From NCBI GenBank assembly GCA_023614405.1, contig CM042694.1, forward strand, positions 479,047,392-479,111,391: a DNA stretch of 64,000 nt, written 5' to 3'. This document shows positions 34,241 to 45,321 of the stretch, piece by piece. The position numbers and the translations under genes are program-made. Source of the DNA: Avena insularis (Eukaryota > Streptophyta > Magnoliopsida > Poales > Poaceae). Within the stretch, counting starts at the first letter, position 1, and every line of letters begins with the position of its first letter. The notes beneath the pieces are model-generated. The model made no database searches, was not told the DNA's origin, and worked only from the letters and a program-made list of their open reading frames with translations.

Positions 34241-36890
34241 ACATCCCCAAGCTTAGTTCCTGCTCGTCCTCGAGTAGGTAAACGATCAAAACAATATAAT
34301 TTTTAATGTGACATGCAGACAAAACAATCTTGATCATCATTATTGTAAAATCATTGATAGCTGGCATTAAGGTACTCTAAACATGAATCATGAAAGATAG
34401 AGTTCTAACAATAAGACATATCAACTATGTTGTAAAATGAAAAGGCACAAACAAAAGATTCATGAATAACAATGCATTGCAAGACGTTTGTTTGTTTCAC
34501 ATAAAGAAAGCATAATGAGAATGGTATTCAGCTTGTCCCTCATAGAGTAGCAAAACATAAATGCATAGGACACCTTCAAAGTTCATAAGGGTGACTAGAT
34601 ACAAATAGTTTAAGAACAAGCAATATCAAAGTTATGCATCAATCAACAAGTCTTGGGACAATGCACATTAAACTAAGAATGACCACTATGCTCTCTTAAA
34701 AGGTGCATAAAGATAGAAGATGGAGACTCAACATAAAAGTAAAAGAAAGTCCTTCTTGGAAGGAAGCAGGGATTCAAGTCTCATAAAGAGCTTCCAAAAA
34801 TTATGGTACTTATTAGCGTTCAACTCTCATTACCCCTATCATAAGCATCTTTAGGTGATTAAGGTTAAAGTGACACAACTAAGAGGATATGCTTGACAAG
34901 TTATAAGTTGAAATCTCATGCCCCTTACTTACGAGTACCGAACCTCATGCTACTCAACTTCAATCTGAAGTAAGCTCTTGACATTCTAAGTACATATGTA
35001 TCATAGAGAACCGCCAACGGGGTACCCCTTGCACATGATACATGAGCTATCCCATAATCAAAATGACAAGGCAAGCAGACAATGAGCATCTCAGTGATCC
35101 TTTTATTTGCTATTTGCATAGGTTTTTATTGAGGATGCTTCATAGAGTGATCATTATGGTTATGCTGCAAGTTTCCACCATGATTAGGCATGGCTTAGGC
35201 TAGCGGCCCAGGCATTTCTCTAACACACATACAAACTCCATGATCTTACAAGTTCCCCTTTTATTTCACTCCGCTGGGATCCATAAGCAAAAGAATCATG
35301 ATATCAACGGAATATAAGTGCAATGTTGAAAGCGTTCCCCATGATACATGGTTCTGCTAACTTCAACTTATAAAGCGCAAGCATATACGCAACAAAGATG
35401 GACACAATGGTTCAAGTTTATTAAGTCCAAGAAAATAAAATGTACCATCAAGTTCGTGAGAGCTTTAATCACTAATTTTCACATAACAAGTTTAATTCGG
35501 AAGGTAGATTAAAGCATGAATATACTTGGAATAGCAAATGCTAATAGGTAGGTATGGTGGACTCTTTGGGATAACTTGGTTTTATTTGGAGTTGGATGCA
35601 TGAGTGGAACTCATACTTGGTTATGGAGGCTAGCAAAAGACTGGGAGCGACCAACTAAAAGAGCAATAATGGCCATAATCATACAAAGCGACAACACATT
35701 ATTAATTAAAGAATAAAGTGATATTACAAGTCAAAAACTAAAGGATCATAAAGGCTATGGTGACTTGGGATAGTCATAACATGGTGTGAGCATGCGCCAA
35801 GTCAACCCAAATAAAGCATCAAAGGAGAATTCCACAATATTATGCTTTAATATGCTAAAACAACACATGATTCTTTCAAGGCACATTAAGCAATCTCAAT
35901 TGTTTATAACATGTCATGCTACAGCAAAAATCACTAAGCATAAAGCCGAAACAATATCAAGCATGACATGACAAAGCATAGGCCACCGTCAAAAATGAGC
36001 TCCTTTTACCACTTAAGCATGAACTTTTCCTACTCTTTTCCAATCCAAACCACACTTATTTGAAAATAATGTATGAAAGAGGGGTCCAACCAATTTATTC
36101 AAGCAAACTAAGAAAACCAATCAAACGAAAACAAAACCGAAGACGCTCCAAGAACAACACAATTGTGCATGAAACAATAAAAATGAAGTGTTTGGAAGAA
36201 ACTTGAGGTTTTTATTGATGAAGAAGGGGATGCCTTGGGCATCCCCAAGCTTTGACGCTTGTTCTTCTTGAATATTTCTTGGGGTGACATGAGTGGCATC
36301 CCCAAGCTTGCGCTTTTGTACATACTTCATCTTATCACATTGTTATTCCCTACACTTTAAAATTTCCTTCATACAAAACTTCACACAATCTTCACTAGCA
36401 ACATTAGTGTACTCAAGAGAATAAGACTTTAGGTTCAGTTTCAACACAAGTAAAACTTCCATTAAAACACAAGCTACTGTAGAAATTCCTTTTAAAAGTT
36501 CAAGTGATCAAAGAGAACTCAAAGTGAAAGAGATTAAGAGGCAAATGCAAATAATGGCAGAAATCTGTCAAAACAAACCAGCAAGTAAAAACCGATTTTT
36601 TTCGAAGACCTTATGTTGCTCCAATTGAAAAGTGTTAAACTAATGAAAGCTAGATAGCAACCTAGGGCAGAAGACCAAAACATTACAACTCAATCCAATG
36701 TATAGAGATTTTTCACGAATTTTTACAGTGAAGCACAAAAATCTGTTTCGGGACAGTAACTTTCCCAAGCATTATTTCTCTCTTATTAGAGGTTATTCTT
36801 GGCACAAAAACCACACAAAAATGATAAGGAGAGGTTATTACTGAGGCAATAACTTCCAAGACTCAACAAAAGAAAAAATTATTGACTAAA
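34241..36890 (-). other. Internal region A, non-coding part
   Basis: AT-rich sequence starts with ACATCCCCAAGCTTAG at the LTR edge and closely matches 41236-43900 and, in part, 61648-62870. No family domain is seen. It contains the hairpin at 36226-36246. Confidence 0.7.
36226..36246. repeat. Perfect hairpin GGGGATGCC-TTG-GGCATCCCC, internal A
   Basis: Nine-base arms pair perfectly around a 3-base loop. Further GGGGATGCC and GGCATCCCC words lie within 80 bases. The same hairpin is at 43237-43257 in internal B. Confidence 0.9.
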
Positions 36891-36898
36891 AATTTGGG

Positions 36899-38116
36899 TT
36901 ATCTCCCAATAGTTCTTTCTTTATAGCCATTAAGATAGGCATGATAATTTTGATCATGCTCACATAAGAGATATGAATTGAAGTAAAAGAGACCATCAAG
37001 AAGCAAATTCAAAACATATTTATGTCTAACCCACTTCCTATGCATAGGAATCTTATACACAAACAAATTTACAAATAACAAAGCGACATGCATAGGAAGA
37101 TAAAACGAGAGTAACTTCAAAACTTTCAGCAAATAGAGAGGTGTTTCAGTACCATGAAAACTTTTACAACCATATTTTCCTCTCTCATAATAATTTTCAG
37201 TAGCCTCATGAATAAACTCAACAATTTAACTATCACATAAAGCATGATTTTCATGATCTATAAACACATAATTTTTATCAAGCTCAAAAATAGTGGGATT
37301 AAAACCTTCAAACCCACTTTTAACAATTGTATAACAAGATGACTGATCAATCTCATTTTCAATAGTAGTACAATTAATATTATCAACCAATATATGACCA
37401 TCATCTAGAGCTTTATTATAAACATTTTCAAAAGAATCCTTAGGAACATAACATTCATCCTCCTTTAGTAAGCATGGGGGACAATCAAATATTGTAAGGG
37501 GTAAAGAGTTACTCTCATTAGAAGGTAGGAATGGGTAGATCCATTCTTCCTCCTCTTGATCATCACTCTCCTCCTCTTTTTCATCCAATGAGCTTCCAGT
37601 TTCAGCAATTTCTTCTTCCATAGGCTCCTGCAAGGCATTGGTCTCTTCCGCTGGTGGAGAGCATCTATTAAGATATTCAAGAATATAACCAATTTCTTCC
37701 TTGTAATTATAAAAGAAAAATTTAAGTATATCATAAACCTCATATTTATAAGGTGCATCATCAATATTTTCAAGAAAATAAGCAAGTTCGAATGCACCCT
37801 TCCAAGCAATAAATTCTTCAATTTGTTCCACATCATAAAAGTCATAATTTCCCTTAACATAAGTAGATATGGTAACATCATCATTATACTCACATTAAAA
37901 AGGGAGGTGTTTATACCTCCTACAGCAACAAGATTTATCAAAGAAAAAATTAACATTATAAGTAGAGCACACGTTTCTAGCAATGGTATATAATTTGTCA
38001 ATTTGTTCCCATAAGTGTTTCCCTTTTTGTGACAAGCGGTGTTCCTTATAATAATATTTTTGTTCTTCCGTGAAACCACCTTGCCAATAAGATCTAGTTT
38101 CAAAGAAACCAACCAT
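36899..38116 (-). pseudogene. Conserved non-pol ORF, copy A (function unknown)
   Basis: One frame runs for about 406 codons from MVGFFETRSYWQGG (38116) to NGYKERTIGR (36899) and is broken by only two stops. One is a TAA after YKHLPF (about 37895) and the other a TAA after HALCDS (about 37223). Features are an N-terminal part rich in Tyr, Trp and Lys, a Cys-rich patch (SCCCRRYKH), an acidic middle (for example EKEEESDDQEEEE), a Cys pair in DCPPCLL, and a hydrophobic end. I recognise no domain. Its place after the primer binding site is where gag would be, so it may be a highly diverged structural protein or an element-specific factor. Copy B at about 43910-45156 aligns along its length and has different breaks. 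Confidence 0.65.
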
Positions 38117-38278
38117 TGATAGAGAGCATGATAAAGCAAGACAATATCAAACCAACGAAAATAACAACTATAGTAGGAACTATTTTTTTTGTATATTTGA
38201 TAAAAAGAAACAAGCAAAACAAAAAACAAAGTAAAGAGATTTGTTATGTGGGACTCCCCTTGTGAAGATGTCCTTTAC

Positions 38279-38296
38279 TTCCCGGCAACGGTGCCA
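38279..38296 (-). other. Primer binding site of internal A
   Basis: The minus strand reads TGGCACCGTTGCCGGGAA, starting with TGG and lying 11 bases inside LTR-B. The same position of internal B has TGGCACTGTTGTCAGGGA. Both would be tRNA primer sites; the tRNA is not identified. Confidence 0.75.
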
Positions 38297-38310
38297 GAAA
38301 AAAGGCTTGC

Positions 38311-38427
38311 TGGCTCAAAATATATTCGAGCTTGTTGGGAACCCCAAGAGGAAGGTATGATGAGCACAGCAGCAAGTTTTCCCTCAGTTATGAAACCAAG
38401 GTTATCGAACCAGTAGGAGCAAGGAAA
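38311..38427. repeat. 117-bp direct repeat, first copy
   Basis: This is the first part of LTR-B, from TGGCTCAAAATAT to GCAAGGAAA. It is repeated at 39684-39800 with one visible base difference and flanks the captured fragment. Confidence 0.9.
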
Positions 38428-39683
38428 TGTTTCTACATTTGTGTAGGCACATGTTTCTACGTCTGTGAAGGCAAGACTCCCCTAGGCTTGCTGACACACG
38501 TTTCTACGTCTGTGATCTTCTTCAAGGCAACCTTGTAGTCCGCGGCATCCTAGGCCTCTTTGCTAGTCCTGGAAGGATCGTTCTTCCCGGTGTACTCGTA
38601 CATAGTGGGGTCGAGTCGCCAGTGGGACCAGTCATGGCCCAAGCCAGCAGTTGTAGATGTTGATCGTCTCGAGCCCTTTTTTCTTCACCTCCTGGATCTG
38701 CTCCATGATTTCGGTGATGGCCATCTTTTGGTCGTCAGGGAGCTTCGTCGCTATCAGCCGTTGGGGCTCACTCCTCTCTGCGACGTACATTGGGAGCGCC
38801 ACTTCGCCGGAGGGAGTGGACTCCTTCACATAAACCCAGCTTTTCTTCCACTCGCTCGCAGCTTTCTTCGGTAGAAGGAGCTTGAAGAAGTTTACCTTTG
38901 GATTCAGTTGAAAGGTAAAGCCACCTGCCGCCAGGACGGGGCCGCCCAATCCATCGCGGCTGAGGCGGCCGTGGAACAACTCCAGCCACAACGAGAAGTA
39001 AGGATAGCATCCTAGATAGCATTCATAGAAGGCGACAAAGATCGCCAACTGTTCGATGCTGTGCGGACCTAGATCCGACGGCTTGATCACGTAATACGCG
39101 TAGAACCACCAGAAAAAGATCGAAGTGGGGAATCCGAAGCCCCTCTCCAGGTGGATCGGGAAACAAATGAACTCATCGGGGAGAGGCTTCGACTTGGTCT
39201 CGGCGGTTATGGGGATCCGCCAATACCCCTTATAGAGAACCCCTCGTCCTCGAACGATTTGAGCTGGGCAGTGGTGCACTTGGACTTCCCCCACAAATCC
39301 TTTGGAGGCGCCATCGAGGAGAAGACAAGGTCGCCTGGTCTAGAAATTCTGGATTGTGAGGAGACGGAGAGACTGGGAGTGCGGGGGGATGAGAAATGCG
39401 GAAGAAGATCTGCAGATTTCCTTGCCGCTCTCCTTATAAAGGTGCGCTACCCGCAATCTCGGGATAGCCGCACTCCCGCGGTAATTATGCCAAAGTTACT
39501 GTTGGTTTACCCAACTGCTAGTTTGACTAAGCTGGCGGTCCAACTTCTCCCACTCGAGTCGCCTGCTATAGCGCCTTGTCTATTCAGCAGGGGCAGCGAT
39601 TCGAGCATAATTCCATTCGCCAATGCTGCAACTGAAGACCTGGTGGATAGATTTCCTCCTTCATCGAGGGAGTCTATCGCTGA
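38428..39683 (-). mobile_element. Captured gypsy gene fragment inside LTR-B
   Basis: The 1256-base segment is absent from LTR-C and is GC-richer than the LTR. On the minus strand it has a TATA-like CTTTATAAGG at about 39433, then the coding start described at 38632-39294. It thus appears to hold the promoter and first coding part of a gypsy-associated gene. Its left edge carries three copies of TTTCTACGTCTGTG (one worn) at about 38430, 38454 and 38501. Both sides are bounded by the 117-bp direct repeat. Confidence 0.75.
38632..39294 (-). pseudogene. Captured fragment with putative gypsy-type transposon domain
   Basis: The 220-residue frame matches the 'putative gypsy type transposon' domain family common in grass retroelements. 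Landmarks are FICFPIHLERGFGFP, then an aromatic helix around SIFFWWFYAYYVIKPSDLGPHS, and the phrases YLGCYPYFSLWLELF and NFFKLLLPKKAASEWKKSW. The ATG at 39294 is a usable start, but the family usually has residues before it. A frame change near 38640 leads to HDWSHWRLDPTMYEYTG in another frame, with a stop beyond. The piece is cut off at 38428. The same family is present, differently preserved, at 53172-54190. Confidence 0.75.
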
Positions 39684-39800
39684 TGGCTCAAAATATATTC
39701 GAGCTTGTTGGGAACCCCAAGAGGAAGGTATGATGAGCACAACAGCAAGTTTTCCCTCAGTTATGAAACCAAGGTTATCGAACCAGTAGGAGCAAGGAAA
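39684..39800. repeat. 117-bp direct repeat, second copy
   Basis: This matches 38311-38427 and runs without a break into the rest of LTR-B (CAACTCCAAGG), which is how LTR-C reads at the same point. Confidence 0.9.
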
Positions 39801-41235
39801 CAACTCCAAGGCATTGTTTTCAACTTGGAATCCTACACAACACAACCATAGAACTTTGCCCCAACTTACAGTGAGGTTGTCAATCTCACCGGTTTTGCTA
39901 AAAACAAAGGATTAAACGTATTGTGTGGAAGATAGTAATTGCTTGCAGAAAGTAAACAGTAAATAGTAAACAGATGGTAGATTGATGGTAAAAGACTGGA
40001 CTGGGGTCCATAGTTCACTAGAGGTGATTCTCCTTAAGATAGATGACATGTTGGGTGAACAAATTACAGCGGGGCAGTTGACAGACACCGAGAAAGCATA
40101 CATGCATATACTAATCATCTTGACTCCTATGAGATTTGATTGGGCATTACAACATTATACATAGACCGTAATCCAACTGCATCTATGACTAATAATCCAC
40201 CTTCAGGTTATCATCCGAACCCACTCCAGTATTAAGTTGCAAGAAACAGATAATTGCATTAAGCAAAGTGTGTAAAGTAAACAATATGATTGTCCCATGG
40301 ACAAAGAATTATTGTTTTCTCCCTAGTAGCAACAACACATCTGGTACCTTAGAGATTCCTGTCACTTCCCTATATTACTAGAGGCATGAACCCACTATCG
40401 AGCATAAATACTCCCTCTTGGAGTTGCTAGCATCTACTTGGCCAAGATAGCTACTAACAACGGAAAGCATGCAAGATCACAAATAACATAGACATGATAG
40501 AATCAATAATCAATCTGAAATAGCATATCAGTATCCATCGGATCCCCGCAAACACAACATGTAAGATTACAAATAGATGATCTTGATCATGAACGGAGCT
40601 CACAAGATCTAAACATGATAGCACAAAGGAGGAGAACCAACCATCTAGCAACTACATGGACCCGTAGTCCAGGGATGAACTACTCACGCATCACACCGGA
40701 GACAGCCATGGTGATGAAAAAGGCCTCCAGGGTGATCTATCCCCTCCGGTAGGGTGCCGGGAAGAGCTTCAGATCCCTCCCGATCTAGGGATGGAGATGG
40801 CGGCGTCTACAGACACTTTCGTGGAATTTTGATCGGGTACTTAGGGTTTTCATCCTAGGAGGATTTTATAGGCGAAGGTGCAAGGTTGGTGGAGTACCAG
40901 GGGGGCCACACCCCTGGTGGCGTGCCCCCCAGGCTGCGCCGCCACCAGTTGTGGCCGCCCTAGTGCGCCACTTCGTCTCCCCTCCGGACTCCATGTTGCT
41001 TTGGGTAAAATATTGACTTTGGCTTTTGTCCGGTCCAATTCTGAGAATATTTCCTTACTAGCTTTTCTGAAACCAAAAACAGCAGAAAACAGGCAACTGG
41101 CACTGTTTCATCTTGTTAATAGGTTAGTTTCCAGAAAATGGGTAAAAATACTCCAAAGTGTGGACAAAACATAAGAAAGTAGATACTAAACAAGCATGGA
41201 ACATAAAAAATTATAGATACGTTTACGACGTATCA

Positions 41236-43900
41236 ACATCCCCAAGCTTAACTCCTGCTCATCCTCAAGTAGGTAAGTGATAAAAAGAATAATTTTTGAG
41301 GGTACATGCACCATCACAATCTTGATCAAGGTATTTGTAAAACATTGATAGCTGGGATCATAGTACTTTAACATAGCATGAAAGATATAGTTCTAACAAT
41401 AAGACATAGCAACTATGTTGTAACATGAAAAGGTACAAACAAAAGATTCATGAATAACAATGCTTTAAAAGACATTTGTTTGTTTCACATATAGAAAACA
41501 TAATGAGAATGGTATTCAGCTTGTCCCTCATAGTGTAGCAAAACATAAATGCATAGGACACCTTCAAAGTTCATATGGGTGACTAGATACAAATAATTTA
41601 AGAACAAACAATATCAAAGTTATGAATCAATCAACAAGTTTTGGGACAATGAACATTAAACTAAGAATGACCACTATACGGTGCATAAAGATAGAAGATG
41701 GATACTCAACATAAAAGTAAACGAAAGGCCCTTCATAGAAGGAAGCAGGGATTTAAGTCTCATAAAGAGCTTCCAAAAATTATGGTACTTATTAGCTTTC
41801 AGCTCTCATTGCCCCTATCATAAGCATCTTTAGGTGATTAAGGTTAAAGTGAGCAAATATGAGGATATGCCTGATAGGTTATAAGCTGAAAATCTCATGC
41901 CCCTTACTTACGAGTACCGAACCTCATGCTACTCAACTTTAGTGACAGGTAAGTTCTTGTCATTGTAAGTATATGTGTATCATAGAGAACCTCCAACGGG
42001 GTACCCCTTGCCCGATGATACGGAAGCTTTCCCATATCAAAATGACAAGGCAAACAGACAATGAGCATCTCAGTGATCCTTTTATTTCCTATTTGCATAG
42101 GCTTTTTTGTTTCCTATTTGCATAGGTTTTTTTATTGAGAATGCTTCACAGGTTTCTCACTATGGTTATGCTATACGTTTCCACCATAATTAGGAATGTC
42201 TTAGACTAGCCGCCTAGGCGTTTCCTTAACACATATACGAACTCCATGAGCCTTACAAGCTCCCCTTTCATTTCACACCGCCGGGATCCATAAGCAAAAG
42301 AACATGATATCAACTAAATAAAGTTCAATGTTGAAAGCGTTCCCCATGGTAACATGGTTCTGCTAATTCACAACTTACAAAAAGCAAGCATATACACAAC
42401 ATAGATGGGCACAATGGTTCAAGTTTATTAAGTGCAAGAAAGTAAAGTGTGCCATCAAGTTCGTGAGAGCTTTAATCACTAATTTTCACATAACAAGTTT
42501 AATTTGGAAGGTAGATAAAAACACGAATATACTTGGAATAGCAATAATGATCATAGGTAGGTATGGTGGACTCTTTGGAATAACTTGGTTTTATTTTGAG
42601 TTGGATGCATGAGTGGAACTCATACTTGGTACATGTGGAGGCTTGCAAAAGACTGGGAGCGACCAATTAAGAGAGCAATAATGGCCATAATCATGCAAAG
42701 CGACAAAACATTATTAATTAAAGCATAAAGTGATATTACAAGTCGAAAACTAAATTATCATAGAGGCTATGGTGACTTGGTATAGTCTTAACATGGTGTG
42801 AGCATGCGCCAAGTCAACCCAAATAAACCATCAAAGGAGAAAACCACAATTTTATGCTTTTATATGCTAAAACAATGCATGATTGTTTCAAGGCACATTA
42901 AGCAATCTAAATTGTTTGTAATAAGTCATGCTACATCAATGATCACTAAGCATAAAGTCAAAGCAATATCAAACATGACATGATAAAGTCTAGTCCACAG
43001 TCAAAACAAGCTCCTTTTATACCACTTATAAGCATGGACTTTCCTACTCTTTTCCAATCCAAATCAACTTATTTGAAACTATGTATGAATGCGGGGGTCC
43101 AACCAATTTATTTAAGCAAACTAACCAAATGAAAACTAAGAACAAAAACAAAGACGCTCCAAGAACAACACAATTGTGCATGAAACAATAAAAATGAAGT
43201 GTTTGGAAGAAACTTGAGATTTTTATTGATGAAGAAGGGGATGCCTTGGGCATCCCCATGCTTTGACGCTTGTTCTTCTTGAATATTTCTTGGGGTGACA
43301 TGAGTGGCATCCCCAATCTTGCGCTTTTGTACATACTTCATCTTATCACATTGTTATTCCCTACACTTTAAAATTTCCTTCATACAAAACTTCACACAAT
43401 CTTCACTAGCAACATTAGTGTACTCAAGATAATAAGACTTTAGGTTTAGTTTCAACACAAGTAAAACTTCCATTAAAACACAAGATACTGTAGCAATTCC
43501 TTTTAAAAGTACAAGAGATCAAAGAGAACTCAAAGAGAAAGAGATTAAGAGGCAAATGCAAATAATGGCAGAAATCTGTCAAAACAAACCAGCAAGTAAA
43601 AACCGATTTTTTTCGAAGACCTTATGTTGCTCAAATTGAAAAGTGTTAAACTAATGAAAGTTAGATAACAACCTGGGGCCGAAGCACAAAACATTACAAC
43701 TCAATCCAATGTACAGAGATTTTTCACGGATTTTTACAGTGAAGCAGAAAAATCTGTTTCAGGACAGCAACTTTCCCAAGCATTATTTCTCTCTTATTAG
43801 AGGTTATTCTTGGCACAAAAACCACGCAAAAATGATAAGGAGAGGTTATTACTAAGGAAATAACTTCCAAGACTCAACAAAATAAAAAAATATTGACTAA
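41236..43900 (-). other. Internal region B, non-coding part
   Basis: This matches internal A. A short tandem duplication (TTTCCTATTTGCATAGG twice, about 42085-42130) is present here and not in internal A. No domain is seen. Confidence 0.7.
43237..43257. repeat. Perfect hairpin GGGGATGCC-TTG-GGCATCCCC, internal B
   Basis: This is identical to 36226-36246, although nearby bases differ (CATG versus CAAG after it). Confidence 0.9.
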
Positions 43901-43909
43901 AAATTTGGG

Positions 43910-45156
43910 TTATCTCCCAATACTTCTTTCTTTATAGCCATTAAGATAAGCATGATAATTTCGATCATGCTCACATAAGAGATATGAATTGAAGTAAAAG
44001 AGAGCATCAAGAAGAAAATTCAAAACATATTTATGTCTAACCCACTTCCTATGCATAGGAATCTTATACGCAAACAAATTCACAAAGAACAAAGAGAAAT
44101 ACATAGAAGATAAAACGAGAGTAACTTCAAAACTTTCAGCAAATAGAGAGGTGTTTCAGTACCATGAAAACTTTTACAACCATATTTTCCTCTCTCATAT
44201 TAATTTTCAGTAGCCTCATGAATAAACTCAACAATATAACTATCACATAAAGCATGATTTTCATGATCTATAAACACATAATTTTTATCAAGCTAAAAAA
44301 TAGTGGGATTAAAACCTTTAAACCCACTTTTAACAATTGTATAACAAGATGAATGATCAATATCATTTTCAATAGTAGTACAATTAATATAATCAACCAA
44401 TATAGGACCACCATCTAGAGCTTTATTATAAACATTTTCAAAAGAATCCTCTGGAACATAACATTCATCCTCCTTTAGTAAGCATGGGGGATAATCAAAT
44501 ATTGTAAGGGGTAAAGAGTTACTCTCATTAGAAGGTAGGAATGGCTAGATCCATTCTTCCTCCTCTTTTTCATCCAATGAGCTTCCAGTTTCAGCAATTT
44601 CTTCTTCCATAGGCTCCTGCAAGGCATTGGTCTCTTCTACTGGTGGAGAGCATCTATTAAGATATTCAAGAATATAGCCATTTTCTTCCTTGTAATTATC
44701 AAAGCAAAATTTAAGTATATCATAAACCTCATATTTATAAGGTGCATCATCAATATTTTCAAGAAAATAAGCAAGTTCTAATGCACCCTTCCAAGCAATA
44801 AATTCTTCAATTTGTTGCACATCATAAAAGTCATAATTTCCCTTAACATAAGAAGATATGGTAACATCATCATTATACTCACATTGAAAAGGGAGGTGTT
44901 TATACCTATTACAGCAACAAGATTTATCAAATAAAAAATTAACATTATAAGTAGAGCACACGTTTCTAGCAATGGTATATAATTTATCAATTTGTTCCCA
45001 TAAGTGTTTCCCTTTTTGTGACAAGCGGTGTTCCTTATAATAATATTTTTGTTCTTCCGTGAAACCACCTTGCCAATAAGATCTAGTTTCAAAGAAACCA
45101 ACCATTGATAGAGAGCATGATAAAGCAAGACAATAACAAACCAATGAAAAAAACAA
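43910..45156 (-). pseudogene. Conserved non-pol ORF, copy B (function unknown)
   Basis: 45156-44545 is open over the part where copy A has a TAA (copy B reads CAA after YKHLPF). It ends with a TAG after EEEEWI (about 44545), where copy A reads through. A further stop lies near 44296, and the last part (44104-43910) is in another frame. At the place of the second stop in copy A (after HALCDS) copy B has a sense codon (TAT). So the two copies are inactivated by different changes in an originally shared frame. Sequence features are as in copy A, with a shorter acidic block. Confidence 0.65.
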
Positions 45157-45292
45157 CTATAGTAGGAACTAATTTTTTTGTATATTTGATAAAAAGAAAC
45201 AAGCAAAACAAAGAAAAAATAAACTAAGCAAAACAAAAAACAAAGTAAAGAGATTGGTTATGTGGGACTCCCCTTGTGAAGATGTCCTTTAC

Positions 45293-45310
45293 TCCCTGAC
45301 AACAGTGCCA
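45293..45310 (-). other. Primer binding site of internal B
   Basis: The minus strand reads TGGCACTGTTGTCAGGGA, 11 bases from LTR-C. It has three changes from the site of internal A. Confidence 0.75.
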
Positions 45311-45321
45311 GAAAAAAGGCT

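Larger units (their letters stand above)
38308..41235 (-). repeat. LTR-B of the composite block, interrupted
   Basis: It starts TGCTGGCTCAAAATAT and ends TACGACGTATCA, like LTR-C (45322-46855). It is about 1.37 kb longer than LTR-C because a 1256-base foreign segment (38428-39683) and a second copy of its first 117 bases (39684-39800) are present. Confidence 0.85.

Noticed and set aside
36108..36330. Two overlapping minus-strand frames in internal A (and 43044-43341 in B)
   Set aside because: They overlap in different frames over the hairpin region, are short and show no domain, so they look like by-products of a conserved non-coding stretch.
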